From: Streptococcus sp. HF-1907
GTDB taxonomy: Bacteria; Bacillota; Bacilli; Lactobacillales; Streptococcaceae
Length of the DNA stretch: 64,000 bases
Direction of reading: 5' to 3'
Assembly (NCBI RefSeq): GCF_015594605.1
Contig: NZ_JADNQT010000002.1
Location: 62,001 to 126,000, forward strand
Shown: positions 18,497 to 29,781 of the stretch, piece by piece
How positions within the stretch are numbered: position 1 is the stretch's first letter
Layout: every line of letters starts with the position of its first letter
Notes under the pieces: model-generated
Databases searched by the model: none
Told to the model about the DNA's origin: nothing
Seen by the model: only the letters and a program-made list of their open reading frames with translations
Translations under genes and position numbers: made by a program

Positions 18497-18693
18497 GAGA
18501 ACCTCCGATTTACTATTCTATCAAAAAAAATGATGATGGACTACTATTTAACACAGCTCTGCCATTTCTCCAAAAAATAATTTGATTGATGAAACAAAGA
18601 TAGTTTTTCTATATTTTTTTTAAGACTTTATGGTAAAATTAAGATTAGGCAAAATTCAATGTTGAATCAAAAAACTTTAGGAAAGGTTTCCAA

Positions 18694-19869
18694 ATGAATA
18701 TCGGAATTGATAAAATCGGCTTTGCAACGAGTCAATATGTCCTTAATATGGATGATTTGGCGACAAGCCGTGGAGTTGACCCAGACAAATTTAGTAAAGG
18801 CCTTCTTTTAAAAGCATTAAGTATTACACCAATTACGGAAGATATTGTTACTCTTGGAGCAGCGGCGGCTGACTCAATTCTTACTGACGATGACAAGGCT
18901 ACCATTGACATGGTGATTGTCGCGACTGAATCAGGCATTGACCAATCTAAAGCGGCGGCTGTTTATGTTCATCACCTACTTGGCATCCAACCTTTTGCGC
19001 GTAGCGTTGAGATGAAGGAAGCCTGCTACAGCGCAACTGCTGCACTTGACTATGCCAAATTACATGTCACTGCTAACCCAGACTCAAAAGTGCTTGTGGT
19101 TGCGTCAGATATTGCAAGATATGGCATCAATACTCCTGGTGAATCAACGCAGGGTTCTGGTAGTGTGGCAATGTTGGTCACAGCCAATCCTCGCATCCTT
19201 GAACTTCAAAATGATAGCCTAGCTCAAACCCGTGACATCATGGATTTTTGGCGTCCCAACTATTCAACAACTCCTTTTGTTAATGGGATGTACTCTACCA
19301 AGCAATACTTGGATATGTTGAAAACAACTTGGGCGGAGTATCAGAAGCGTAGTGGGAAAAAATTGGCGGATTTTGCGGCCTTTTGTTTCCACATTCCCTT
19401 TCCAAAATTGGCCCTTAAAGGCTTCAATAAGGTTATGGACAAATCTCTTCCAGATGATGTCAAAGCTCGTTTGAAAGAAAACTTTGAACATTCCATTACT
19501 TACAGCCAACGTATCGGAAACATCTACACTGGCTCTCTCTTCTTAGGACTTCTTTCATTGTTGGAAAACAGTACGAGTCTAAAAGCAGGCGACCAAATTG
19601 CCCTCTTCTCTTATGGTAGCGGAGCTGTGGCAGAAATTTTCACGGCCAAATTAGTAGATGGTTTCAAAACTCACCTTCGTCAAGACCGCCTAGAGGATTT
19701 AGCCAGACGCACGGCGATTTCTGTCAAAGAATACGAAACTCTCTTCTACGAAGAAGCTGATTTAGACGACCAAGGCAATGCGACATTCTCTGACTACCTA
19801 ACAGGTCCCTTTGCTCTAACTGGAATCACTGAGCACCAACGCATGTATCAACGAACAGATGGAAAATAA
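18694..19869 (+). CDS. mvaS: Hydroxymethylglutaryl-CoA synthase
   Basis: 391 residues. Condenses acetyl-CoA with acetoacetyl-CoA to HMG-CoA, first committed step of the mevalonate pathway. Thiolase fold with the nucleophile Cys in EMKEACYSATAAL, general base region STTPFVNG, and FCFHIPFPKLALKG with catalytic His. Overlaps mvaA by 11 bases. RBS AGGAAAGG. Confidence 0.96.
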   Translation: MNIGIDKIGFATSQYVLNMDDLATSRGVDPDKFSKGLLLKALSITPITEDIVTLGAAAADSILTDDDKATIDMVIVATESGIDQSKAAAVYVHHLLGIQPFARSVEMKEACYSATAALDYAKLHVTANPDSKVLVVASDIARYGINTPGESTQGSGSVAMLVTANPRILELQNDSLAQTRDIMDFWRPNYSTTPFVNGMYSTKQYLDMLKTTWAEYQKRSGKKLADFAAFCFHIPFPKLALKGFNKVMDKSLPDDVKARLKENFEHSITYSQRIGNIYTGSLFLGLLSLLENSTSLKAGDQIALFSYGSGAVAEIFTAKLVDGFKTHLRQDRLEDLARRTAISVKEYETLFYEEADLDDQGNATFSDYLTGPFALTGITEHQRMYQRTDGK

Positions 19870-21127
19870 GAAACTAAATTGGACAGGTTTTTCTAAAAAA
19901 TCTCCTCAAGAACGCATCCAGCACCTCCAGCAACAAGACCTGCTTTCTGATGAAAGTCTAGCTATCTTGGTTAATAACGAACACTTACCACTTGAAGTCG
20001 CCAACCAAATGACCGAAAATGTCTTGGCGACCTTCGCTTTGCCTTTTTCACTGGCACCAGATTTTCTCATTGATGGAAAGACCTACCAAGTCCCTTTTGT
20101 CACCGAGGAGCCTTCTGTTGTGGCGGCAGCCAGCTTTGCTACTAAGTTAATCAAACGTTCAGGTGGTTTTAAAACTCACATCCACAATCGTGAAATGATT
20201 GGGCAGGTGGCGCTTTATGATGTGGCTGATAAGGAGTTGGCTGAGCAGGCAATTTTAGCTGATAAAGCGCAGCTTTTGGCTTTAGCCAATGCCGCTCATC
20301 CGTCAATCGTGAAACGAGGTGGTGGTGCCCGAAATCTCTGGCTAGAGCGAAAAGCTGACTTCTTGATTGCCTACTTGACGGTAGACACTCAGGAAGCTAT
20401 GGGGGCAAATATGGTCAACACCATGATGGAGGCCTTGGCGCCGCGCTTAGAGGAGCTCTCAGGTGGACTGAGCCTCATGGCAATCCTCTCAAACTATGCG
20501 ACCCAATCGCTGGTAACCGCTGAGTGCCAAGTGGATTTGCGCTTTTTGAGTCGTAATAAGGCTGAAGCCCATGAGCTGGCGCAGAAAATGGTCAAGGCGA
20601 GTCAGCTAGCGCAAGTTGACCATTATCGCGCTGCCACCCATAACAAAGGTATTTTCAATGGGATAGACGCCGTTGTGCTAGCGACTGGTAATGACTGGCG
20701 AGCTATTGAAGCTGGCGCTCATGCCTATGCATCTCGTGACGGACAATATCGCGGACTATCAAGTTGGATTTTTGAAGATGGTGTCTTAAAAGGCAGTCTA
20801 ACCATGCCTATGCCTATCGCAACTAAAGGTGGATCCATTGGTATTAACCCAACCGTCAAGGTCGCTCACGATTTTTTGGGCAATCCTTCTGCTAAAGAAT
20901 TGGCTTCTATCATTGTATCGGTCGGGTTAGCGCAGAATTTCGCTGCTCTAAAAGCCTTGACTAGCACAGGTATTCAGGCTGGGCATATGAAACTTCAGGC
21001 AAAATCGCTAGCGCTTCTAGCTGGAGCAAAGGAAGGGCAAGTTGAACGTGTCGTAAAAGAACTTCTAGCTGCGCCACATTTAAACCTAGAGACCGCGCAA
21101 GCTATTGTCAATCAAATCAATAAATGA
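19859..21127 (+). CDS. mvaA: Hydroxymethylglutaryl-CoA reductase, class II
   Basis: 422 residues. Reduces HMG-CoA to mevalonate. Class II features: PFVTEEPSVVAAAS with catalytic Glu, MGANMVNTMMEAL, catalytic Lys/Asp region HNKGIFNGIDAV with TGNDWRAIEAG, and a C-terminal helix. Translationally coupled to mvaS by an 11-base overlap. The rest of the pathway is at 25906..29696. Terminator at 21131. Confidence 0.96.
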   Translation: MENKKLNWTGFSKKSPQERIQHLQQQDLLSDESLAILVNNEHLPLEVANQMTENVLATFALPFSLAPDFLIDGKTYQVPFVTEEPSVVAAASFATKLIKRSGGFKTHIHNREMIGQVALYDVADKELAEQAILADKAQLLALANAAHPSIVKRGGGARNLWLERKADFLIAYLTVDTQEAMGANMVNTMMEALAPRLEELSGGLSLMAILSNYATQSLVTAECQVDLRFLSRNKAEAHELAQKMVKASQLAQVDHYRAATHNKGIFNGIDAVVLATGNDWRAIEAGAHAYASRDGQYRGLSSWIFEDGVLKGSLTMPMPIATKGGSIGINPTVKVAHDFLGNPSAKELASIIVSVGLAQNFAALKALTSTGIQAGHMKLQAKSLALLAGAKEGQVERVVKELLAAPHLNLETAQAIVNQINK

Positions 21128-21130
21128 TAA

Positions 21131-21165
21131 GAGAGTTGGAAATTTCCAGCTCTCTTATGTTTTTG
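21131..21165 (+). terminator. Terminator after mvaA
   Basis: AGAGAGTTGGAAATTTCCAGCTCTCT stem with small bulge, followed by TATGTTTTT. Confidence 0.8.
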
Positions 21166-21166
21166 C

Positions 21167-21213
21167 TTGACTTAATTTTCGATGATGATATAATCTAGTT
21201 ATAAAAACTAGAT
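21167..21213 (+). promoter_or_regulatory. Promoter with overlapping palindromic operator of the DUF1836 gene
   Basis: TTGACT (21167-21172), 16-base spacer, TATAAT (21189-21194). Beginning inside the -10 is a perfect inverted repeat ATCTAGTT-ATAAA-AACTAGAT (21193-21213), ending about 20 bases before the start codon. A repressor bound there would cover the transcription start. Autoregulation by the HTH-type DUF1836 product is a natural guess. Confidence 0.7.
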
Positions 21214-21233
21214 AAAAGGGAGTAGATAAACTT

Positions 21234-21701
21234 ATGAATACATACCCAAAATGGGAACACTTACCCGATTTAGAATTATATCTAGACCAGGTGCTCCTTT
21301 ACGTCAATCATGTGACTGGCGCAGCCTCATTCCCAGATGATAAAGGACTGACCGCTTCGATGATTAACAATTATGTCAAGCATGGTCATCTGGACAAACC
21401 GATTAAGAAAAAATACAACCGCAAGCAGGTGGCTCGCTTGATTGTCATCACTGCCTTGAAAAATGTTTTTTCAATCCAGAAAATCAGTCAAACGTTAGAA
21501 ATGTTAACAGCTGGTAATCATTCTGACTCTGCCTACAATGGTTTTGTAGCCTGCATGAATGGCGAAGACACCAGCCAACTCCCTGATGTGGTCGTATCCG
21601 CTTGCCAAACCCTACAACTTTATTTGCAAACCCAAGCACTTGTTCAAGAATTACAAGGAGGACTCTCTCATGACAACAGCTCAGACAATGAAATTGAGTA
21701 A
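21234..21701 (+). CDS. DUF1836 protein, putative HTH regulator
   Basis: 155 residues. The N-terminal half contains SMINNYVKHGHLDKPIKKKY followed by RKQVARLIVITALKNVFS, a MerR-like winged-helix arrangement characteristic of DUF1836. The C-terminal half is helical. SD AAAGGGAG. Overlaps the start of the hemolysin III gene by 32 bases, so the two are co-translated. Likely a transcription regulator of its own promoter; no experimental role known to me. Confidence 0.85.
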   Translation: MNTYPKWEHLPDLELYLDQVLLYVNHVTGAASFPDDKGLTASMINNYVKHGHLDKPIKKKYNRKQVARLIVITALKNVFSIQKISQTLEMLTAGNHSDSAYNGFVACMNGEDTSQLPDVVVSACQTLQLYLQTQALVQELQGGLSHDNSSDNEIE

Positions 21702-22326
21702 ACAATTATCTTTCGGCGAGGAGGTAGCTAACAGTGTCACACACGCTATCGGCTCAACACTGATGCTCATTCTATTACCAATTACATCAAGTTACACACT
21801 CAACCATCACGGTTTTGTCGCATCCATCGGCATGTCCATCTTCGTGATTAGTCTGTTTTTGATGTTTCTGTCATCAACCATCTATCACTCTATGAGTTAC
21901 AATTCCCCTCAAAAGTACGTGCTTCGCATTATTGACCATTCTATGATTTATATTGCTATCGCTGGCAGTTATACACCGGTGGCACTATCACTAGTCGGTG
22001 GTTGGCTTGGTTATCTCATCATTGTGCTCCAATGGGGGACGACCATCTTTGGTATTCTATATAAGATTTTTGCCAAACGCATCAATGAAAAATTTAGCCT
22101 TGCGCTCTACTTGCTGATGGGCTGGTTGGTTGTCTTCATCATTCCTGCCATCGTCACCAAAACGGGTCCTACTTTCTGGCTACTCATGCTTGGTGGAGGC
22201 ATTTCTTACACAGTAGGAGCCTTTTTCTACGCTCGCAAGCGTCCTTACGACCACATGATTTGGCATTTGTTCATTCTGTTAGCATCAGCCTTGCAGTATC
22301 TTGGCATCGTTTATTTTATGTTGTAA
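21670..22326 (+). CDS. Hemolysin III / PAQR-type membrane protein
   Basis: 218 residues from the ATG at 21670 (MTTAQTMKLSKQLSFGEE), SD AAGGAGG. Seven TM helices with the family's conserved metal-site residues: EEVANSVTHAIG (His), SSTIYHSMSYNSP (Ser/His) and the C-terminal RPYDHMIWHLFILL (two His). The family includes YqfA/Hly-III proteins, proposed as membrane hydrolases or channels. A hemolytic role here is not supported. Followed by a terminator. Confidence 0.88.
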   Translation: MTTAQTMKLSKQLSFGEEVANSVTHAIGSTLMLILLPITSSYTLNHHGFVASIGMSIFVISLFLMFLSSTIYHSMSYNSPQKYVLRIIDHSMIYIAIAGSYTPVALSLVGGWLGYLIIVLQWGTTIFGILYKIFAKRINEKFSLALYLLMGWLVVFIIPAIVTKTGPTFWLLMLGGGISYTVGAFFYARKRPYDHMIWHLFILLASALQYLGIVYFML

Positions 22327-22334
22327 TACGACTT

Positions 22335-22364
22335 AAGGTCAGCCGATTGGCTGACCTTTTATTT
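22335..22364 (+). terminator. Terminator after the hemolysin III gene
   Basis: AAGGTCAGCC-GATT-GGCTGACCTTTTATTTTT, perfect stem. Confidence 0.9.
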
Positions 22365-22620
22365 TTCATAAGTACGGACTTCTTTGATATCGCTATACCA
22401 ATAATTAGCTGTGACACCACCGTCAATAAGAAAATCTGAACCATTGATGAAATGACCACTTGGTCCCATCATGAAGGCCGCTAAGTCACCAATTTCATCT
22501 GGAGTTGCGGCGCGTTTTTCAACGGTTTTAGCAATCATAGCTCGGTAGCCATCACCACGTGGTCCACTGAGTTCATCAAGTGCAAGGGGCGTCATGATGA
22601 TACCCTGTGACTGATTATGT
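22359..22620 (-). pseudogene. C-terminal fragment of an SDR-family oxidoreductase
   Basis: About 80 codons reading GIIMTPLALDELSGPRG...RAATPDEIGDLAAFMMGPSG, then FINGSDFLIDGGVTANYW. This is the C-terminal third of a classical short-chain dehydrogenase (the part after the catalytic Tyr-Lys, with DEIGDLAAFM and the DGG end). Upstream the frame meets a stop at about 22627, so the N-terminal Rossmann region is missing. A homologous but separate SDR relic lies on the opposite strand at 22876..23595. Confidence 0.8.
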
Positions 22621-22638
22621 ACAGCCTAGAGATGAGGG

Positions 22639-22860
22639 TTGGCTGAGATTGCGCGTGGAACCATGCTTTATTTTGACAATCCAAAGACTGGTGTCAAAGA
22701 ACAGACTGGTTCAATTGAAGGGGGCATGGCACAAGTTCACACCATCTCAACAGTAGATGCTCAAATCAATGGCTATCGACGTGTTTGGACGTTAGACTCT
22801 ACAGCTTATTTTGAAAAACATGGTAGCATTTGGGTCATCAGAAAAACTGACGCTTCGTAA
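22639..22860 (+). pseudogene. Short fragment of an unrecognised protein
   Basis: 73 codons of open frame starting at a TTG without SD and ending 15 bases before the next relic. The segment MLYFDNPKTGVKEQTGSIEG and the end YFEKHGSIWVIRKTD look protein-like (beta-strand rich), but I do not recognise the family. Wedged between two SDR relics, so probably the 3' end of a truncated gene. Confidence 0.35.
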
Positions 22861-22875
22861 GAAACGAAAATTAAT

Positions 22876-23595
22876 ATGACAATCGCAAACGTAAAATCAC
22901 AAGAAATCGCTGTACTTCTGAGTGCTGGTTCAATTGGACAAGCAATCATCCGTAGAGTTGCTTCTGGACGTAGAGTGCTCCTTGGTGACCTTCGTCAAGA
23001 TAATTTGGATAGGGTTACTGAGAGCCTCCTAGATGCTGGTTTTGAAGTGGAAACAAAAATCGTCGATGCTTCAAAACGTGACAGTATTCGTGACTTTGCC
23101 CAATATGCTGCTAGCCTAGGTGAGGTCAAATACTATGTCCATACATCCGGAGTCTCTCCTAACCAAGGGGTCGCACGTCTTGTCCTTGATGTCGACTTGA
23201 TCGGTACCGCTATTGCGCTTGAAGAATTTGGAAAAGTCATAGCTGTTGGTGGCGCTGGCCTCGTCGTTTCAAGCCAAGCTGGATATATGATTCCAAATCT
23301 CGAACCTGAGACTGAGGAACTCCTTACTTCTACTAAACCTGAAGACATGATTAGCTTGCCGTTCTTGTCTGAAGACTTGATTCCAAATGGTGGAGCAGCC
23401 TATGGAATTTCTAAAAAGGCTAACTAAATCCATGTTCAACGTGAGTCCCTCAATTGGGCTGAACGTGGTACCAGACTCAACTCAATCAGTCCTGGCATTA
23501 TCATCACACCCCTTGGTCGTCATGAGCTCAATTCAGAAAATGCAGCTGGCTACCAAGTCATTGCTGCTCTTAAAGCTGGACGCATTAAATTCTAA
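22876..23595 (+). pseudogene. SDR-family oxidoreductase relic with in-frame stop
   Basis: 240 codons in one frame interrupted by TAA at 23425. The N-terminal part has a poor Rossmann motif (AGSIGQAIIRRVASG), D-box region KIVDASKRDSI, YYVHTSGVSPNQG (NAG-like) and the catalytic AAYGISKKAN. The stop falls right after SKKAN. The frame then continues with ESLNWAERGTRLNSISPGII and TPLGRHEL. The end (ALKAGRIKF) is short of the normal DGG tail. Product would lack the substrate-binding end, so it is not functional. SD not convincing. Confidence 0.8.
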
Positions 23596-23609
23596 TAATA
23601 AAGGAAAAG

Positions 23610-23652
23610 CAATCTAATCTTTCTTCACTTTGAAAAGATTAGATTGTTTTTT
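23610..23652 (+). terminator. Terminator after the SDR relic
   Basis: CAATCTAATCTTTTC-like stem: CAATCTAATCTT pairs with AAGATTAGATTG, followed by TTTTTTG. Confidence 0.85.
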
Positions 23653-23764
23653 GATTATTATGTCAATTTAGTCAATAAATCAAAGAAACTTATCATAGCA
23701 AATCCCTACTTTTTTTACTGTTTTTTGCTATACTAATCATAAGAAAATTCAGAAAGGTTAACTT

Positions 23765-24619
23765 ATGACTACTTTTACCGCTAAATTTATTGACCAAGAA
23801 TGGGAAGTTCCTGTTGAATCTGGTCGCTACCATATGATTGTTGGGGAGTTTTGTCCTTATGCTCAACGTCCTCAAATTGCCCGTCTCTTGCTGGGGCTTG
23901 AAGAACACATCTCTATTTCATTTGTGAAAAATGTGCCAACCGAGATTGGGCTTGTTTTTGACCAAACAGAACCTGTGACTGGTGCCATGAGCATGAAAGA
24001 AATTTATGAAAGCATGGACCCTAACTATGAGGGTTCTTATACGATTCCTGTCCTTATTGACAAGACTGACAATCGTATCGTCTGCAAGGAGTCTGCTGAT
24101 ATGTTGCGCCTGTTCACGACCGCCTTTGCTGAACTGCATAAAGCAGATGCGCCAGTACTTTTCACTGAGGACCAAGCGCCAGCTATTGACCCAGCCATTA
24201 AAACCATCAACCAAGACTTCCACAGCCTCATGTACAAGTTCGCTTTCTTGGATAATCAGGCTGACTACGATGCTTATACTGAGAAGTTCTTCGCATTCCT
24301 TGATAATATGGAAGTAACCCTTAGCAAGCAGGCTTTTGTGGCGGGAAATGAGCTGAGCGAAGCTGATATTCACTTCTACACGCTAGTCGTTCGTTGGGAT
24401 GTAGCTTGCCGTGAGCTCCTTCTCATTAACAAATACAGCCTTGAAGACTATCCTCATGTCTTTGCCTGGGCTAAGAAACTCTATAATGACTTTGGACTCA
24501 AATCACTGACAAATCCTCAAGCTATCAAAGAAAATTACTATCTTGGTAAATTTGGTAAAGCCACGCATGTCCATCAAATTCTCCCAGCTGGTCCAAATAT
24601 GGCTAAGTGGGAAAACTAA
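23765..24619 (+). CDS. Glutathione S-transferase-like protein (omega/Xi type)
   Basis: 284 residues. Thioredoxin-like N-terminal domain with VGEFCPYAQRPQIARLLLGL; Cys in CPYAQR is the omega/Xi catalytic position. Then YTIPVLIDKTDNRIVCKES (cis-Pro and Glu-Ser glutathione contact) and an all-helical C-terminal domain with NELSEADIHFYTLVVRWD. Related to the glutathionyl-hydroquinone reductases at 37842 and 38961 but more diverged. The substrate cannot be told. Streptococci may use imported or endogenous glutathione. Own promoter, SD AGAAAGG, and terminator. Confidence 0.85.
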   Translation: MTTFTAKFIDQEWEVPVESGRYHMIVGEFCPYAQRPQIARLLLGLEEHISISFVKNVPTEIGLVFDQTEPVTGAMSMKEIYESMDPNYEGSYTIPVLIDKTDNRIVCKESADMLRLFTTAFAELHKADAPVLFTEDQAPAIDPAIKTINQDFHSLMYKFAFLDNQADYDAYTEKFFAFLDNMEVTLSKQAFVAGNELSEADIHFYTLVVRWDVACRELLLINKYSLEDYPHVFAWAKKLYNDFGLKSLTNPQAIKENYYLGKFGKATHVHQILPAGPNMAKWEN

Positions 24620-24625
24620 GCATAC

Positions 24626-24658
24626 AAAAATCGTCTAGCCCTTGCTAAACGATTTTTT
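24626..24658. terminator. Bidirectional terminator between GST and DUF4649 genes
   Basis: AAAATCGTCTAGC pairs with GCTAAACGATTTTTT. Confidence 0.85.
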
Positions 24659-24659
24659 A

Positions 24660-24881
24660 TTAGTCTTCAAACTGAGACCAGTCAAACTCATTAAAGGTCT
24701 TGAAAAGGTCTCCAAATGTTCCTTTGTAACCCACATCTTTACCCTTGTAAGTCACACTTGTCACAGGGTAATAGTCTGGTACCGTTAAACAGCCCATCAA
24801 CATTCTTGAAAAATCATTAGGGTCATCGAACGTTTGTGTACGAACAACATCATAAGCATCTTTATATGTTAATTCAATCAT
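24660..24881 (-). CDS. DUF4649 small protein
   Basis: 73 residues, acidic, starting MIELTYKDAYDVVRTQTFDD and ending DWSQFED. Matches the streptococcal DUF4649 family by overall wording (TFDDPNDF, TVPDYYPVTSVTYKG). SD GGAGCAAT. No known function. Single gene convergent with the GST gene. Confidence 0.75.
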   Translation of the reverse strand: MIELTYKDAYDVVRTQTFDDPNDFSRMLMGCLTVPDYYPVTSVTYKGKDVGYKGTFGDLFKTFNEFDWSQFED

Positions 24882-25305
24882 ATTATTGCTCCTTTATTTA
24901 TCTTAACTTTAGTTTAAGTGTTTTATAGGAGCAAGTCAACTGATTGATTTAGGAATTAGCTTCCCGTAATTTTCTATAAAAGAAATAATCTACCTTTTTC
25001 AAAGCAGCCACACTTTAAGTCACTTTCATGCCCTGCAAATATGATTTCCTCAGCCAGATGTTGAAATCGTTCTGAATCATGTGATGGACTAAATCCAGCT
25101 TAGCTCTGCCATTTTCCAAAATTTCGACCTGTGGCACATAAGTTTAGATAATGATACTTCCATAGTACTTCCTTTTCAAAGTTTTGGCTATTATAATATA
25201 GTCCCTTCTGTATTTCTGTTCCAGTTAGCCTTTCTCAAAAAAGAACAATTTTTTCGTCAAAAATTTTCTTGAAAAGGTTATAATATAGACGAAAAGGTGG
25301 TTTTT
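24882..25305. other. Intergenic stretch with a possible coding remnant
   Basis: On the minus strand around 25020-25145 one frame reads YVPQVEILENGRAKLDLVHH, then MIQNDFNIWLRKSYLQGMKV and a stop, with no start codon or SD. It looks like the 3' end of an unrecognised gene. The last ~60 bases hold the promoter of the next gene (TATAAT at about 25279-25284, before the SD AAAGGTGG). Nothing else seen. Confidence 0.4.
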
Positions 25306-25882
25306 ATGATGAAGAAAATAGTAACAGGATTCCTAAATCTCTTATGTCTTATCACTTTGTCTACCTGCCAGCCGAAAACAGCTCAAACAACTAGTAGCTA
25401 GACTAGCAGCTCAACCAGTATTTCAAAAGCCTCATCATCAAGTCAAAGCAAGGCAAGTCAATCTAGCACTAGTCAGTCAGAGTCTCCTACTTCTTCCACA
25501 AGCCAAAGTTCAACTGAAACAAGTAGCCAAGAAACATCTCAAACTGAACTTCTTCAAAGCGGAGATTATAGCCTCCTTGCTGGAAATTGGCAGAATCAGG
25601 TAGAAAGTTTCCAAATTGCAAAAGATGGTAGTATTGCTGGAGACTTGTTCATTCAAGGTGTTCATTTGGATGGTGAAATTGTTCAACTCACCGTCCAAAC
25701 TCGTTCTGGGGACACTTTCATTTTTAACTATGTCCCTGCAAACATCGAACCGCCCCAGTCCTGTTTTTACCCTGAAGGTGGTGGAGATATTTCTGATACT
25801 AGTCGTGAAAGAATTATTAAGTCCGATAGCCTTCTTTTCGGAAACAATAACTACCGAGACCATGTCTACTGTCGTGCAGATT

Positions 25883-25884
<2 letters not shown>
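25306..25884 (+). pseudogene. Ser/Thr-rich lipoprotein interrupted by an amber codon
   Basis: One continuous frame of 193 codons from ATG at 25306, broken only by TAG at 25399-25401 (codon 32). The N-terminus MMKKIVTGFLNLLCLITLST is followed by Cys, a lipobox (LSTC). Then a Ser/Thr/Gln linker (codons ~28-85, where the stop falls) and a C-terminal ~100-residue domain (GDYSLLAGNWQNQ, IFNYVPANIEPPQ) like the DUF6287-type domain of streptococcal lipoproteins. SD AAAGGTGG. The domain itself is intact, so the mutation is recent, or the stop is read through. Most likely a pseudogene. Confidence 0.8.
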
Positions 25885-27891
<2,007 letters not shown>

Positions 27892-27899
<8 letters not shown>

Positions 27900-28836
27900 T
27901 GACTGGGTCCTTTGTGCGTGATTTGATGACGCGATAATCTTTTTCAAAGATGGCCGCTAGGCGGTCCAGGTCTTCTTCTAAGCAGAGGACCTTAACATTT
28001 GGTCCTGCATCCATGGTGAAGTAGCAATGTTCGCCTTGCGCTCGAAGGGCTTTGACTGCCTCCATAGCCTTGTAAGATTCTTCATTGAGGTAAGAAAAAG
28101 CCGGTGTGCAGTGTCTTGGTAAATCGTGCATGGCAAGGGCGTTGCGCTCGGTCAATTCACCAATTTTTTCAAAGTCATTAGCCTTGAGATAGGCAAGCAT
28201 ATCCTTGTAATCCTGCTCTGACTGCTTAACCCATTCTGGGAAGGTTGAAGCGGTTTCTGAGCACAGTTTCATGCCATCGCGACTAGAAATCGGCTTTCTC
28301 TGGTCATTTAGAACCAGCATAATCATGGCTAACTTAAGGTCCGTTTCAACTTTATAAATGGCTCCGCTATCCTTATCCCAAGCTGACAGGGGACCAAAGA
28401 AAGAACGTGATGATGACCCAGAAGCAAATTTGGCTTCCTGAGCCAATTCTTCTTGGTTAAGTCCAGCTTCAAAGAAGTCATTACAAGCCTTGACCAGGGC
28501 TGACAAGCCACTTGAAGAGGAAGAGAGACCCGCTGAGGTTGGCATATTGTTTTGAGTTTCGATTTTGACAAAAACTTTCTTGTCCCCACGGAAACGGTCT
28601 AAGATAGCTGACATTTTAGCGTGCTCTTGCTCATTTTGGAGGACGCCTGAGATGTAAAATTCATCCTGTGTAGCGCTTGATGGTAAAGCTGTCAGCCTTG
28701 TCTTAGTGTACATGTTTTCAAGGGTTAGGGAGATTGAGCTTGTGGCTGGAATCATCTTGACAGCGTCAGCCTTTCCCCAATATTTGATGATTGCAATGTT
28801 GGCGTAGGATTTGACGCTCACAGTTTTTCCGTCCAT
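27892..28836 (-). CDS. mvaD: Diphosphomevalonate decarboxylase
   Basis: 314 residues. ATP-dependent decarboxylation to isopentenyl diphosphate. GHMP family: SYANIAIIKYWGKADA, MPTSAGLSSSSSGLSALVKA, SSRSFFGPLSAWD, YFTMDAGPNVKVL with catalytic Asp. Overlaps mvaK1 by 19 bases. Confidence 0.97.
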
Positions 28837-29696
28837 GTGTTGATGGCTCCTTCTTCTTTTAATTTTTGGATGAGTCGCTCTGCTTCTTCACTTGTCTTGA
28901 CTAGGGCGATGATGCAACCACCTAGACCTCCGCCACTCATTTTAGCGCCTAGAGCACCCGCTGACCGGGCTACCTGCACTAAGTGGTCGGCTTCAGGGCA
29001 TGAGACTCCTAAGCGCGCCAGCAAGCCATGAGCTTGATTTATGGCATTTCCTAAAGCCTGCAAATCAGCTTGCTCTATGGCTTTCTCTGCCTCTAGAGCT
29101 AGCTCTCCGAGGTTTTTAAGCAATGGCAGAGCTGTCTGACCGGATTTTCGGACCTTGTCAACTGCCTCGCTGGTGTGACCGTGAATGCCTGTGTCAGCGA
29201 TGACCAGACATGCATCGAGATTCATAGTTAGGCTAGCAAAACCGAGATTCCGAATGAACTTGATAGGGCGGTCGCTGAGGCAAGTTTTGGCGTCCAAACC
29301 GCTGGGATTGGAATGGGCAATCATCTCCGCCTGATTAACCAGATTTTCCAGCAAATCAGCCGTCAAGTCCTGATCAAAATAATCAAAAACTGCTCGAATA
29401 GCAGCAATCGCTACCGCCGCCGATGACCCCATACCACGACGTTGAGGCACCTGCGAATCAACAAGGTAAGTCAGCTGAGCATCCTCTTGTCCCAGATACT
29501 CCAAAGCCGCAAAAATAGCGGTCGCTAAGGGATCTGTCATATCGAATTTTAGTGTCTCATCGCCTGCTGTAATCCTACAAGTAACCTCAATATTTTTTAG
29601 GGGCAGGGCAATGGCAGGATGCCCATAAACCACCGAATGTTCGCCCATAAGAATAATCTTGCTGTGGGCTTTTCCAATTCCTGTTTTCTTTTCCAT
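28818..29696 (-). CDS. mvaK1: Mevalonate kinase
   Basis: 292 residues. Phosphorylates mevalonate; first gene of the four-gene operon. GHMP kinase motifs: GKAHSKIILMGEHSVVYG, RRGMGSSAAVAIAAIRA, SNPSGLDAKTC, KMSGGGLGGCIIAL. Feedback inhibited by diphosphomevalonate in pneumococcus (family knowledge). Confidence 0.97.
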   Translation of the reverse strand: MEKKTGIGKAHSKIILMGEHSVVYGHPAIALPLKNIEVTCRITAGDETLKFDMTDPLATAIFAALEYLGQEDAQLTYLVDSQVPQRRGMGSSAAVAIAAIRAVFDYFDQDLTADLLENLVNQAEMIAHSNPSGLDAKTCLSDRPIKFIRNLGFASLTMNLDACLVIADTGIHGHTSEAVDKVRKSGQTALPLLKNLGELALEAEKAIEQADLQALGNAINQAHGLLARLGVSCPEADHLVQVARSAGALGAKMSGGGLGGCIIALVKTSEEAERLIQKLKEEGAINTWTEKL

Positions 29697-29747
29697 ATGA
29701 TTTCTCTAAATAGTTTTATTCACCATACTATTATAGTATAAGTCAAG

Positions 29748-29779
29748 CAAAAAAGCGACTTTTGAGCGAGTCGCTTTCT
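29748..29779. terminator. Terminator upstream of mvaK1
   Basis: AAAGCGACT pairs with AGTCGCTTT around TTTGAGCG; ends the transcript of the relic at 29782..30167. Confidence 0.75.
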
Positions 29780-29781
29780 CA

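Noticed and set aside
21670..22326. Hemolytic toxin call for the hemolysin III family protein
   Set aside because: The family name is historical; the seven-TM PAQR-type fold does not support a toxin role.
22359..22595. Intact short SDR gene
   Set aside because: Only the C-terminal third is present and there is no Rossmann motif or SD.
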